This document shows, in pieces, positions 31,306 through 41,446 of a DNA stretch of 64,000 nucleotides. A program made the translations under genes and the position numbers. The notes beneath the pieces were generated by a model. The model saw only the letters and a list, made by a program, of their open reading frames with translations, was not told the origin of the DNA and made no database searches. The DNA lies in the NCBI GenBank assembly GCA_009761415.1, contig QUOL01000005.1, forward strand, positions 1,612,001 to 1,676,000, in the 5' to 3' direction. The DNA is from Sarcomyxa edulis. Taxonomy: Eukaryota > Basidiomycota > Agaricomycetes > Agaricales > Mycenaceae. Positions within the stretch are counted from its first letter, which is position 1. Every line of letters starts with the position of its first letter.

Positions 31306-33250
31306 ATGATATTTCAGCTGAAGGATATCTGTCTCTTTCGTCATGGCGTTCGGATCGCCAGGAAGATGATCGAGTCAGCTGGTAGGTACCGCCGTCGAGC
31401 AAGTATAGACCAAGCGATCATATCCTCGATTCCTGGTGAACTTATTCTAGAGATTGTCGACTGGCTGAGTGACCCACAAGATGTACTCTACCTTAGTCTG
31501 ACGGTGAGTTACCAGTCATTTCTACCAAGAAGTCACTCTGTCCAACTTATCCGGACAATAGACATCTCGTCTATACTACTTGTTGTTGCCGCGTCGTTTT
31601 CACACTGTCACCATCAGGTTGAACGCAGAACATATAAATCGCGCGAAATTTATCTTGACTTCCCCCGACATTGCTTGTCATATCTGCAAACTGGTCATCG
31701 ACCCAGATTGGTACAGAGACTGGAAATTCTGGACAAACTTTCCAGTCAGATTTCCAGAGGAAGGACCTATGGCCCAATTGATCGAGGTCGTAGCCCCCTA
31801 TTTGTCTGCAATGCACACTTTCAGATGGAACGGGATGGACTCTCCTCCCGAAAGTATGTGGTCTGCAATACGGATTTGGTGAGTGCTCAGCGTTGTCATG
31901 ATTCGTGGCTTTCTGTGATGTCCCGTTCAATCTCTCCATCAAACCAAGCTGTCCTCAGCTGAAAAATATTGGAACAGTAATTGGCAATAATTGGAAATGG
32001 AATCCTGGAGATCCCGTATGTTGTTCATTCCAATTTTCACAGTTACGTGTATTGACATTCGTAATCTGTTAGCTCTACAAATTCAACGGCTTGCTAGGTT
32101 TTTCTGTGAAAGTGTCCAGGCGTCAGCTTGACTGGGCCTCTGACCATAGTATGCACTATTTACCAGGATCATTTTACTACTACAACTTACTTTGCATTCT
32201 TACAGATACAACTCCAAGTCTAGAACTACCAAATGAACTCTTGGACATGCTCCTCAACCGTAGCCCTCATCTTGAGGAGCTCCACTTGGAGTCTGCATCT
32301 TTCGGTGCATATCGTGCCTTCGATTTCTCTCGTATCGCTCGTGACGGCCACTGGGAAATGCTTCGCAGCTTCAGAATATCGGGGTTACCTTTGGAGTCAT
32401 CCTCGCTCTCCTCTTTTCTCAATTTGCATACTACACTAGCGAATCTAACCATTGTAAGAAGCCACCCTCACCCACCGTACGAAATTGTGTTACTACCGGC
32501 CGTCAAAAAAGCTTCCTTTTCACTGGCCTCACCCCCTCTACCTAATCTCATCAAGTATTGTGGTCATTACTCAAGTCTAGCCTACCTTGCAAACCCCTCA
32601 TCCATCCGCACACTCGATATATCTTCCGAAATCATATCTTTTGATGCAGATGAAATATCCCCCTCGCTTTTCTCTCACTTCACATCCCTCGATTCTCTGA
32701 GTATTTGGATCCATAGTGTTCCGGTCTTCGAATCAATTCTATTCTACTGTTGTGCACTTTCCACTCTTGATATCTCTTGTACCAATCAGCCGGACATCTT
32801 CTGGGTAAGCCCCTTCGTCACCGATTCGTCTTTTTGTACTCACGCTATTCAATCATCTCAGACATTCAACGAATTTTTCTACCCCATCCTCGACATCCTA
32901 TGCAGTTCCACTTCTACCGAAGCCCTTCAATCACTCACCATACGAATGCGGCACAAACAGCGTTACAACAGCGTTACCTTCGAGACATTGACGAGAAAGT
33001 CGGCACACGTCCCGAGGCGATGACTGTTTTCAAGAGAAACCCGGGTCTTCATTGCCTCAAGCTGACTTATACGAGGAACGCGTGTTACGAACCCATCCAG
33101 TTTGGGCTGGGCGACTTGATCATGCAGGAATACACTTACGAGGTTATCATAGGGGATCCTTGGAGGCTGGCAGTGCACGAAATTGTCATACGCAGTAGTG
33201 GGCGAAGGCATAATCATTTCTATGTGACAGTGTACCCCAACAATGGCTGA
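31306..33250 (+). CDS. F-box/LRR-like protein
   Basis: Probable substrate-recognition subunit of an SCF ubiquitin ligase. The F-box is IPGELILEIVDWLSDPQDVLYLSLT, cut by an intron after SLT, as is usual in these fungi. Later exons carry the irregular leucine-rich blocks of agaric F-box proteins: LPNELLDMLLNRSPHLEELHLES, LRSFRISGLPLESSSLSSFL, IRTLDISSE and LSTLDISC. Introns lie near 31504-31576, 31880-31958, 32016-32071, 32149-32206 and 32804-32860. The start is uncertain: 31306 or 31366 (MIESAGRYRRR) in the same frame. The last exon ends HFYVTVYPNNG. Its tail faces the tail of the next F-box gene. Confidence 0.75.
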
Positions 33251-33604
33251 ACTTCCACTAGTGCATCTCAGATAGTCTCTCAGTAAACTGCATTTGGAAA
33301 AGTTGCCACGGCCGAGAACGAGGGCGTGTAACATCACGTGACGTGACTATCGCGATTGCTTTATCAATCTCGGATTCATCACGTAACGACATCGATAAAG
33401 AGCAAGACCAGATCTCGGGAGTTCACCTGCCGAGACGCTCTGTTCCTCCTCACTCGGCATATTGATCTCAAAGGTGCATGTTCGTATCGCTTGAAGTAAC
33501 CCTTCAATCTATTGTTCTGATTTTCTACATCGACAACGGTGATATGATACATATTTACGGTACAATGAACAACCTCAAATCTGACCATATGAAGGACTGA
33601 TTCC
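33251..33604. other. Short intergenic region between convergent F-box genes
   Basis: About 350 nt between two stop codons. No gene, repeat or RNA was recognised; it presumably holds both 3' ends. Confidence 0.5.
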
Positions 33605-34749
33605 TTACGGGTAGACGAAGGAAGGATTGTTAGTCTCTCGATCACTAATCTCTTCCCATTCATCAAGCCATTCCGCTGGAACTTTCACTTGCACATGCTG
33701 TCTCAGATGTGTCACAGCGGGATGTGTGTAGCCAGAAAAATTAGGCTCAAGACATAGTGCCTGAAGTGGGACCTTCATGTCAATGCGCCCATGAACCATC
33801 TGGAGAAGTAGATCCCGGTTCGGTAAAGAAGATCTGCCGGTCAAAGAAACTTCTCGCAAGTGTGGCCAACATACACCAAGATTGAAATTGGACAGCAATT
33901 CCAGGATTGCATGACTCGGAGAGGAGTCGAGAGCGAATCGAGTAATGGTGGGGAAAGCCAGAATGAGTAGCGAGAAGACAGCATCCGAGAACCTGGTGCT
34001 TCTCAAACGGAGAAAATGCAATTTGGGAAACCTGGGCTGGACTGAGTGGCTCATCAAATCTTCGAGGTTCACGTCATGGATACTGTCGAAGGATAGACTC
34101 TCTAACTCGGGAGCGGATATTGCCGTCAACAGTCGGGAATACGAGCCAAAGGCGTGTTTCGGTCCACATATGCAGAGAGACTTCAAAGAAGGTGCTTGCG
34201 CGGGGAAGAAAATCTCGGAATCTTCATCCACAAGACTTTGGGAAATGACTAGGCAGGTTAAGGAAGGCGAAGAGGAGATCATGGCGCAGAGACGAGTATA
34301 TTCCATACGGGTGGTGGGCTCGACTTCCAAAAGTCGGAGTGTTGTCAGCGCAGTATAAAATGGCCAGCAGGTATACAAAGCCTCTCCATCCAGTGACACA
34401 TCCACTAAAGATGGGGCTCCTCCTAGAAATATCTGTGGTTCGTCGACATCCAATATGTTATAATCGTCGTTCCATTCTTGATCGCAGGAAATATCCAAGC
34501 ACTGTAACTGCGGCACGGACAAGTCTCGAAAGCGTTGAATCATGCAACCAAATTCCCTCTCTCCACTAGAATGTGTTAAGTCGATGTCAAGAATGAGTGT
34601 CTTCCACCGCTTGGCATGTGGGATGGTCAGATCACAGAAGCGAGACGTGTCCATCGCTGAAATATAGGCGCCAATGGTGATGGGTAGCAATTGCGACCGT
34701 TTCAGATAGGCAGCCACTCGATCGAGGCCAGAGTTGCGATCGGCATAGA

Positions 34750-34941
34750 TTTCGTGCTGGTTCTGCTCTGTTCCAGAGAGGACGGAAAAGGCATGTAATA
34801 TGTATCTAAAAACAATCTATCATACAGTGCTACGGACAGCTGTCGAGTTTTGGGAGAGAAGAATCTCTGACTACCTAGAGGAGGCGGAGAGTCTTCAGAT
34901 GTGTGACCGTAGTGTAGAGGGAAGAGGGGAGACAGCCCAAA
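34750..34941 (-). repeat. Split direct repeat B2 (element 3' end)
   Basis: 192-bp copy of B1 forming the outer 3' end of the element. It is separated from A2 by about 100 bp of purine-rich sequence. Confidence 0.9.
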
Positions 34942-35044
34942 ACACACGGTCACCGACAGGAATCCTAAACACCGTAAAAACGGATGTGTAAGGAAAGGGA
35001 AGAAGAAAAAGGAAGACAAGGAAGAAAGAGGGAAGGTGGGTGGG

Positions 35045-35233
35045 GGTGAAAAAGACGTATGTACGGGAGAGTACGTAGAGGACGAGGAAAACGATGGACG
35101 TGGAAGGAAGGAAAGAAGTGAAGACGACAGAAGTCGTCGCTTTCCGGAAGTCGTCGCTTTCCGGAAGTCTTCCACGCCACGTGCACGAAAAGCTGTGCTC
35201 TCTCATCCCGGTCCTCCTTTCGGATCACGTCCG
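35045..35233 (-). repeat. Split direct repeat A2 (internal)
   Basis: 189-bp copy of A1. It includes a 17-bp tandem duplication (GTCGTCGCTTTCCGGAA twice, about 35130-35165) that A1 has only once. It abuts B1 directly at 35233/35234. Confidence 0.9.
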
Positions 35234-35425
35234 TTTCGTGCTGGTTCTGCTCTGTTCCAGAGAGGACGGAAAACGCATGTAATATGTATCTAAAAACAAT
35301 CTATCATACAGTGCTACGGACAGCTGTCGAGTTTTGGGAGAGAAGAATCTCTGACTACCTAGAGGAGGCGGAGAGTCTTCAGATGTGTGACCGTAGTGTA
35401 GAGGGAAGAGGGGAGACAGCCCAAA
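35234..35425 (-). repeat. Split direct repeat B1 (internal)
   Basis: 192 bp, the same as 34750-34941 apart from one base noticed (GGAAAACGC versus GGAAAAGGC). It follows the recombinase gene. Confidence 0.9.
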
Positions 35426-35610
35426 CGGAACGAAGCCGCAGGCGCGTCGACCTGAGGAACGAGAGGGAACACGACAACCCAAAACGTGCATGGGCACGAA
35501 GCCAGGAGGAGGAACGTACAGTACGAGTGAAATTTAACAGAAAGAGTGATAGAAGTAATATAGAGTGGATGAATAAGGGAAGGAGAATAATTCGAGAAAA
35601 AATGTGTGAA

Positions 35611-36867
35611 TCAAGGTGTAGGGGCTACGCGTCTCGGTTTGGATTTTTTTAGAATTCCTTTCACGCAATTCTCCAATAATTCCGCATGCAGGGGAGCCAC
35701 AATCTCCAAGTTTCTCCAATAAGTGAGGAAGGCGTCCGAAGACCACCTGCCCATCAGTTTAACAACGTGAGGGGCTACGCCGGCTAGCAAAAGTTCTGTG
35801 GTGCCTCCTATACGAAAGGCGTGCCCGGTCGAGCGCGGAAGGCCATGTTTGGACCAAATCTTGTTGCAACGCGCAAGGAACTTTCGCTTTGTCAGGGCTC
35901 GATACTTGTTCCCAGCGATGCGATACGAATAGAGAGGGTAGTTCGGGGGAACTTCATTGACATTGATGTGATTCAGGGAGGTAGAATTGGGATCTGTGGG
36001 ACCGTATTGGCGGCAAAGCGAAACGTTTTCGCCTCTTCGACCGGCAACCTTGGTGTTCGGTAGGTGTAAGATGCGAGAACCGGCAGTTGTGTGAGGCGAT
36101 TGCATATCAGCACGAGAAGGAATAAGACCTGGGTCCCATTCGTTTTGTGTGGGAGATAAGATCTCGCCTAGGCGTATTTGGCCCCAAAAGGCTGAAGTCG
36201 CTGCAAACTCGACGCACGCGTCTAGCGGGTCGTTGGGATTAAGATCTGCGTGCAGGAATAAGAGCATCTCGACCGTGATAGGTGGGCGAGGAGGTTTCCT
36301 GGATGACTCGGGGCGCATGTTCTCGACTCCTCGTAATACGTAGTTGAGGCGCAGACCGCCGTGATACTGGGCGTCGTTCAGAATATGCCAAGCGCGTACC
36401 GCTGAGATTTCGCCGCGAGCTGTCGTTCCGGCTGAAATGCCTGCTCTTGAGGCGGCGAAGGCGCATAGGAGGAACTCGCTCGCTGGAAGACGAAAGCGTT
36501 CGTCTATATGTTCTTCCTCACAGAAGGTGATGAAGTGATCAACTCCGTAATCGTACTTCTCTAAGGTTGACGCTGCCCAGGCGTGTTGCAAGACGTTCGT
36601 AATCCGAGCTTTGGAAATACGAGATAGGTTGAGCGGTGAACCGTTTCGTGAAGATCTCTTTGATATGCGGTACTGTGAGGTATCTGAGCGCCTGTGTGGA
36701 TGATGACGACGTGAGGCCTTGGAAGGATATGAATGTGAGGATACTATAGGGGACAGACGCGAGGCTGCTAAAATATCTGAGAAATCGTTGTGGGTGAGGA
36801 AAATCGGAGGTGTCGCATATAGCTGGTCCATTGTGGAAGAAACGAGAAGGCAGAGTGGACTTAGCAA
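35611..36867 (-). CDS. Tyrosine recombinase of the Ngaro/DIRS-type element
   Basis: A 418-residue frame. Integration enzyme using an Arg-His-Arg-Tyr active site: Arg232 in GQIRLGEIL, His349 and Arg352 in GHAFRIGG, Trp375 in LMGRWSS (the His/Trp position), and the nucleophile Tyr383 in LTYWR. Residues ~85-190 form the SAM-like core-binding domain (QHAWAASTLEKYDYGVDHF). The first ~80 residues are basic and disordered. An alternative start is Met13 (36831). The protein would recombine the circular cDNA intermediate with a short identical site in the target. The catalytic set is complete. Confidence 0.92.
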   Translation of the reverse strand: MLSPLCLLVSSTMDQLYATPPIFLTHNDFSDILAASRLSPIVSSHSYPSKASRRHHPHRRSDTSQYRISKRSSRNGSPLNLSRISKARITNVLQHAWAASTLEKYDYGVDHFITFCEEEHIDERFRLPASEFLLCAFAASRAGISAGTTARGEISAVRAWHILNDAQYHGGLRLNYVLRGVENMRPESSRKPPRPPITVEMLLFLHADLNPNDPLDACVEFAATSAFWGQIRLGEILSPTQNEWDPGLIPSRADMQSPHTTAGSRILHLPNTKVAGRRGENVSLCRQYGPTDPNSTSLNHINVNEVPPNYPLYSYRIAGNKYRALTKRKFLARCNKIWSKHGLPRSTGHAFRIGGTTELLLAGVAPHVVKLMGRWSSDAFLTYWRNLEIVAPLHAELLENCVKGILKKSKPRRVAPTP

Positions 36868-36975
36868 GGGATTATGGAAAATTCGAATGCACGAGTGAAA
36901 TATTTAATTAATTATGCTAAGACAGGGTGCTATGTAGAAGGGGGGTAGCGCTACGGTAATAGGTGAAGGGGATAG

Positions 36976-38952
36976 CTAAGGCATGTCGCGAGCTGAAATC
37001 GGAGGACGAACGTACGGAGACAAATGAGATGGAATTGAAGGAGAAAAGGGAAATATGTTACACTTGAGCCCGAAGTCTCCTCTGGATGGAGCGTCTGCGG
37101 GGTTCTCTTTGGTTGGGATCCAGACGATGGTGAGCCATATCTGGTAGGTGTGGAAGAGTTGTAGGATTTGGCGAAGAATTGCATTTTGTTGGGAATTTCT
37201 AGACATGTCGGCTTTGAGAGCTCCGACTACGCCGGTATTATCTGATCGGAGGATGAAATGACAGTCGCGGAAACCTGCGTTGATCACAGCGCGTAGAGCG
37301 AGTTCAACTGCTACCATCTCGGCCCAGCCGATATCGCGCTTATCTTTGTGCCAGCCGGGAATTAATGGAAAGGCTAACCATTTGTCGTCCATGATGAAGC
37401 CGATGCCCCAGGTGGACGAGGCGTCGACACAGACTTCGATGGGAAGGGGAGGAGGGGGAGCCTTAATCTTGATACCGCACCATGGATTGGCCAGGGTAGA
37501 CCTCCACCAGGCAGCCTCGAGAGCCAGCGATGAATTGATTGTGTGTTTAATGCTACGGTTGGAATTGGAACTGAAAGTGGCGAGAAAGGAATAGAAGGCA
37601 GGAAGATGCGAACGACCTTGAGGAACGACGAGGGTGCAATGGTTGAGAGTGCCCACTAGTACGTCCGCTTCCTTGCAGGATTTTGATCCGCCTCGGATCC
37701 AGCCATCGAGACGAGCGAGGTATTTCAGACGTTTGGATTCGGGAAGGCAAACAGATTTGTTGGGGATATCCCATAAGAAACCGATGTATGTGAATGATGT
37801 AGCGAAAGGGAAATGCTTCTTGGGAGCCCAAGGCCAACCTAATTCCTCGCCTATATCCCAGATGAGTTTTTCGGTGTAGCGATAAGACCAAGTACCAGTA
37901 GCAGAAGGAACGATGGGATAGCGGAAGAAAATGAAGTCGTCGACCCACTTCAGAAAGTCGTCGATGTTCTTGAACTTGAAAATACGGCAGAGAGCGTCTG
38001 TGACGCGACCAAAAACACCCATGGAACTAGCGGAACCGAAAGAGAAACAACCGTCGAGGGTGATTCGACGCCTGTTGAGAATGCAGAAATAAGGACGGTC
38101 TTCTGGAGCGGATGGCATACGACGAAAGGCTGAGTCAACATCGAAAACAGTAACCTGAAAAACGTGGGAAATTAGCAACCCAATGAATGAAAGGACGGGA
38201 TGAATACTGACCTCCGTACCTGGAGGCGCATTGGCAATAAGAAGATAACAACTGGCGAAGGTACCCCAGTCACATTGGAAAACTGATGTGTCGATTTGGG
38301 AATTTACAGAGGAAATAAGAGGATCGTTGCGAGGAAAGGAATGATCTTGGATAATGCGGAATTTACCGCCGCCGGGTTCCTTCTCGATGACACCCAGCGG
38401 CGAGGAACGATACGGACCAATAAGAGACTCAAGGAAGGCAGGATCATAGGACTCGGAATAACGACCGGCGTCTAGTTCTTTCTGAAAGGATTCTTGAACG
38501 GCGAAATCGAAGTCGATAGCGGAGGAATGGTTTGGAGGAGTATACGTAGATAGAATAGGAAGAGTTACACCGGCGCGGAAGCCGTAAGCGATACCTTTTG
38601 GAACATCGGAGAACTCATCGAGGCAGCCAGCTTCGTCGAGGAGTTCATGCCACTTTTCAGGTATCAGTGGCGTCACGATGGGAAAGTACCGATCAAGCAG
38701 AACAGGATTGCGCAGAATGCGCAGCATTTCCGCAGAGGGAGCAGGTGTGAGAGAAGTTGCAGTTGGTGTTGGAACATGATACCGGACCGTTGAACGAGAA
38801 ACAAATGAGCTTACTGTCAGCTGCCTCCCAGCGGCCTGCGTCGGATTTGACGAGGAATTTGGGGGGATTGGTGCATTTTCTGTAGTGGTGACCGTCCGCG
38901 ATGCCGCAGAACATGCACTTTGTGTCTGCGTTGGACTTTCCGTTGGTATCAC
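36976..38952 (-). CDS. Reverse transcriptase-RNase H of the Ngaro/DIRS-type element
   Basis: A 658-codon frame, 639 residues after removing a likely 57-nt intron at 38155-38211 (gtcagt...ttttcag), which is in frame and stop-free. RT motifs: GGKFRIIQDHSFP (about 194-207), VFDVDSAFRRM (catalytic Asp near 271-273), SSMGVFGRVTDALCRIF, and the DD-box KWVDDF (Asp338, Asp339). RNase H motifs: VCVDASSTWGIGF, AEMVAVELAL, LRSDNTGVVGAL and NPADAPSRG. The 5' end overlaps the Gag frame by 260 nt in another phase, so expression needs an internal start, frameshift or splicing. The first ~70 residues are Thr/Ser/Pro-rich and may not be translated as shown. Confidence 0.92.
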   Translation of the reverse strand: MIPTESPTQTQSACSAASRTVTTTENAPIPPNSSSNPTQAAGRQLTVSSFVSRSTVRYHVPTPTATSLTPAPSAEMLRILRNPVLLDRYFPIVTPLIPEKWHELLDEAGCLDEFSDVPKGIAYGFRAGVTLPILSTYTPPNHSSAIDFDFAVQESFQKELDAGRYSESYDPAFLESLIGPYRSSPLGVIEKEPGGGKFRIIQDHSFPRNDPLISSVNSQIDTSVFQCDWGTFASCYLLIANAPPGTEVSIHPVLSFIGLLISHVFQVTVFDVDSAFRRMPSAPEDRPYFCILNRRRITLDGCFSFGSASSMGVFGRVTDALCRIFKFKNIDDFLKWVDDFIFFRYPIVPSATGTWSYRYTEKLIWDIGEELGWPWAPKKHFPFATSFTYIGFLWDIPNKSVCLPESKRLKYLARLDGWIRGGSKSCKEADVLVGTLNHCTLVVPQGRSHLPAFYSFLATFSSNSNRSIKHTINSSLALEAAWWRSTLANPWCGIKIKAPPPPLPIEVCVDASSTWGIGFIMDDKWLAFPLIPGWHKDKRDIGWAEMVAVELALRAVINAGFRDCHFILRSDNTGVVGALKADMSRNSQQNAILRQILQLFHTYQIWLTIVWIPTKENPADAPSRGDFGLKCNIFPFSPSIPSHLSPYVRPPISARDMP

Positions 38953-39625
38953 GCCTGGCTTGGCGGTTCGAATTGGAGGGAGATCTCGCCTGCGAAGTGG
39001 ACGATTCGCGAAAGGGACGTTGAGACGTGGATGTAGAGCGACGATTGGATGGAGGAGCTGAGGAAGACGCTGAGTTACGGGCTATATCTAACGCCGCGTT
39101 GATCCGGTCATCATGATCCTGCTCAACGACCTGATCCCATATTTTCTCCTGGAAGACTGATATGTCAAAAGTATCGGAGTGATCGGCGTGCGCGCGGCGA
39201 AGGACTATGTCGTAGTTGACCCAGAGCGAGAATTTGGTTGTGAAATTCACAGCGGAGGTGATTCTCTCAAAGTGGATAGCAAACTGCGCCGCGATCTCTT
39301 TGGCTGCATCGCCGCCGATCTCGGGCACTTCGCCATCGTAGCCGGCTAGAAGAAGCCGTCTCATCATCTTGACTAGATTGACGGCGGCTTCGCGGAAATC
39401 ACTCTGACTAATCTTACGATCACCAGTAGGATCCAGTATGTTGGACTTGATATTGATCTGTCCCGAAGACGAGATCGAGAGGGCGTTCGGGGTGAGAGCC
39501 GTAGTAACGGCGTCCGGACGACGTTTGGCATTTGTAACATGAGTAAGGGGAATGTATGTGTGGTTTCCGCTAGTCAGATTACGACGAACGCCCGGGGGGT
39601 CAAGCAGAACGTGTTGGCTGAGCAA
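38693..39625 (-). CDS. Gag-like protein of the element, C-terminal part with zinc fingers
   Basis: A 310-codon open frame with no ATG at its beginning (the first codon is TTG), so it is probably the 3' exon of the Gag gene. It shows helical capsid-like sequence (FREAAVNLVKMMRRLLLAGYD, HFERITSAVNFTTKFSLWVNYD), a Ser/Arg-rich linker, and Cys/His fingers: CMFCGIADGHHYRKC, then CSNTNCNFSHTC and CSLCGNAAHSAQSC. These would bind the element RNA. A splice acceptor (gtctag) at about 39643 fits joining to 39979-41064. Confidence 0.75.
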   Translation of the reverse strand: MLSQHVLLDPPGVRRNLTSGNHTYIPLTHVTNAKRRPDAVTTALTPNALSISSSGQINIKSNILDPTGDRKISQSDFREAAVNLVKMMRRLLLAGYDGEVPEIGGDAAKEIAAQFAIHFERITSAVNFTTKFSLWVNYDIVLRRAHADHSDTFDISVFQEKIWDQVVEQDHDDRINAALDIARNSASSSAPPSNRRSTSTSQRPFRESSTSQARSPSNSNRQARRDTNGKSNADTKCMFCGIADGHHYRKCTNPPKFLVKSDAGRWEAADSKLICFSFNGPVSCSNTNCNFSHTCSLCGNAAHSAQSCSA

Positions 39626-39978
39626 GCGTGGACCGTTGGGCCTAGACGGCTGGTGGTGGTGAAGGCGCGGTAAATGCTGTGGTAAAACAGTTGTACGCGA
39701 TGAGGGAGGGATAAGAGGACCTGTGTGGACGATATAGGTCAGCCCTATGTGAATAACTCGGGTATATCGAGTAGGGCAAGTGTCGCGAAATTGACAACGA
39801 GTAGGCAGAAAGGCCGTAAATATAGCGGTAACGCGTAAGGAAAATTAACCCCGTATGGGATGTGAGATATGGAAGGAAAGATAATGTGAATCGAGGTACT
39901 GAGCGTCGAAGGAACAACAAAGGAGATAAAAACGGAGTAGCAATCTTTTGGTAAATGTAATAAGGCTAAAAATTCATT

Positions 39979-41064
39979 CTAAAACGAAGGCATGGGAGAA
40001 AGCCGAGACGCGTAAGACAGAATAGAGGAAGAAAAACACGCACCATGGTCTACTCCTAAGGGATGATCAAACAGGGATCCGGTATTGAGGATCGCGTCGC
40101 GTTCTTCGCGTCTGGCTGCAGCGAGAAGGCTTGAAAGTTCGTCCTCAAACAGTGAGACTCTTTTGGCGGTCAAACGTTGTGTTGGTGCGATGTCGCCGGT
40201 GTCGGCCGCTGAAGGGATTGTCGGCGGGGCCGGGGCAGGTTCTGCAGCGGAGTCTGTGGGAAAGAGGGGAGGAGGAGGGGCGTACGAGGCGTTTTTGGCG
40301 AAACGAAGGCGTGGAATGACGGAGGCTTTCGGCATGCCGGATTGTGTTGAAGTGGCCGTAGAAGGGTTGAAAACGAAAGGATTCCTCAGGGAGTTGATGG
40401 CAGAAGGTTTGGAGGGAGCCTCGCGAAAAACGCGGGATGTTTCTGCGTCGATCGCGTTCCGGTCAGGTGAAGCTGGGGCGGAATGAGCTCGAGGTGAGTT
40501 TTCCGCTCTCGCTTTGCCCTTGTCCTTGAGGGAAAGATGGAAGGGAACGGTATCGATGTTGATTTTCTGACGTTTGGAGGCGGGTTTGGACGTCTTGGAC
40601 GGTCCCGGGGCCGGGGAAGGAGTAGTCGGCTGGCGTTGACGAGTACGCCCGCGAGAGGTTCTTGGAAGGCGTCGAGCGGGAGGCTCAAAGTCGTCGTGGT
40701 AATGGAGTTGGTGGTCTGGGGAGGACTTGGGTAAACCGTCGAAATCGGTGGATGGTGGCGGCGGGATATGTTCTAGGACTGGTGGGGGTGAGGAGGGAGG
40801 TAAAATCCCCTGCCGAGACACGGCGGGAAGTGAGATCGACTGCTCGTCGTCGCTGCCGAAGGGATCAACCTCGTCGTCGTCATCTTCGTTGGAACCAACG
40901 ATCTCCATCGCCGCGTCGGTGGACGGGCCTATGGGATCAGATGGAGTAATGGCATCCAGGGGAGAAGGGGGGGAGATGGAGGAGAGGTGGTCGCTAGCCA
41001 CCGCGTTCTGAACGACCAGATTGGCCCTCGCGGTGTTCCTGGTAGTGCGACGAAGGGCGGACAT
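39979..41064 (-). CDS. Gag-like protein of the element, N-terminal part
   Basis: Begins MSALRRTTRNTARANLVVQN at 41064. It is Pro/Ser/Asp-rich and mostly disordered (a DDDDEVDPF acidic patch, basic PRTSRGRTRQRQP), ending with an ordered stretch RLTAKRVSLFEDELSSLLAAARREERDAIL. The frame stops at 39979, but a donor (gcgtgttt or gtgcgt) around 40035-40045 and the acceptor at 39643 suggest a ~400-nt intron linking it to the zinc-finger exon. Together they would give a Gag of roughly 650 residues. The junction phase was satisfied only with the less standard donor. Confidence 0.65.
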   Translation of the reverse strand: MSALRRTTRNTARANLVVQNAVASDHLSSISPPSPLDAITPSDPIGPSTDAAMEIVGSNEDDDDEVDPFGSDDEQSISLPAVSRQGILPPSSPPPVLEHIPPPPSTDFDGLPKSSPDHQLHYHDDFEPPARRLPRTSRGRTRQRQPTTPSPAPGPSKTSKPASKRQKINIDTVPFHLSLKDKGKARAENSPRAHSAPASPDRNAIDAETSRVFREAPSKPSAINSLRNPFVFNPSTATSTQSGMPKASVIPRLRFAKNASYAPPPPLFPTDSAAEPAPAPPTIPSAADTGDIAPTQRLTAKRVSLFEDELSSLLAAARREERDAILNTGSLFDHPLGVDHGACFSSSILSYASRLSPMPSF

Positions 41065-41274
41065 TGTAGGTACAAAATGGAAAAATCTGGTATGTATGGA
41101 ATCAGGGAGGTATGGGGAATTCGAAAATGGGGAAAGGAAATGGGGAATTTCAAATCTGAAGCCGGCGGGCGGCCTAACTCGAAATAGGGGCTACGATGAA
41201 AATGGATGAAATCCAACGAAACTCGAGGAGGAATGTATGTATTGTATGTAAAGTGTAATACTCGAAGGAAAAAA

Positions 41275-41446
41275 GGTGAAAAAGACGTATGTACGGGAGA
41301 GTACGTAGAGGACGAGGAAAACGATGGACGTGGAAGGAAGGAAAGAAGTGAAGACGACAGAAGTCGTCGCTTTCCGGAAGTCTTCCACGCCACGTGCACG
41401 AAAAGCTGTGCTCTCTCATCCCGGTCCTCCTTTCGGATCACGTCCG
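41275..41446 (-). repeat. Split direct repeat A1 (element 5' end)
   Basis: 172 bp, matching 35045-35233 except that the latter has one additional 17-bp unit. It forms the outer 5' end of the element, abutting the F-box gene. Confidence 0.9.

Larger units (their letters stand above)
34750..41446 (-). mobile_element. Complete tyrosine-recombinase retrotransposon (Ngaro/DIRS type)
   Basis: A 6,697-bp element on the minus strand. It encodes Gag-like proteins, reverse transcriptase with RNase H, and a tyrosine recombinase. Instead of LTRs it has split direct repeats in the order A1 (41446-41275), ORFs, B1 (35425-35234), A2 (35233-35045), B2 (34941-34750). The B1/A2 junction reproduces the two outer ends joined, as expected for a circular intermediate. 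No target-site duplication is present, consistent with recombinase integration. No methyltransferase domain was seen, which fits Ngaro better than DIRS1, although introns are present. All key catalytic residues are there. Confidence 0.93.

Noticed and set aside
34980..35240. Proline/phenylalanine/serine-rich minus frames near the F-box gene
   Set aside because: These are translations through the split direct repeats A1/A2 of the retroelement; the same phrases appear at 41190-41390.
39642..39920. Minus frame of 92 codons between the two Gag frames
   Set aside because: Tyr/Ser/Leu-rich translation of probable intron sequence; no homology and it lies between a donor and an acceptor.
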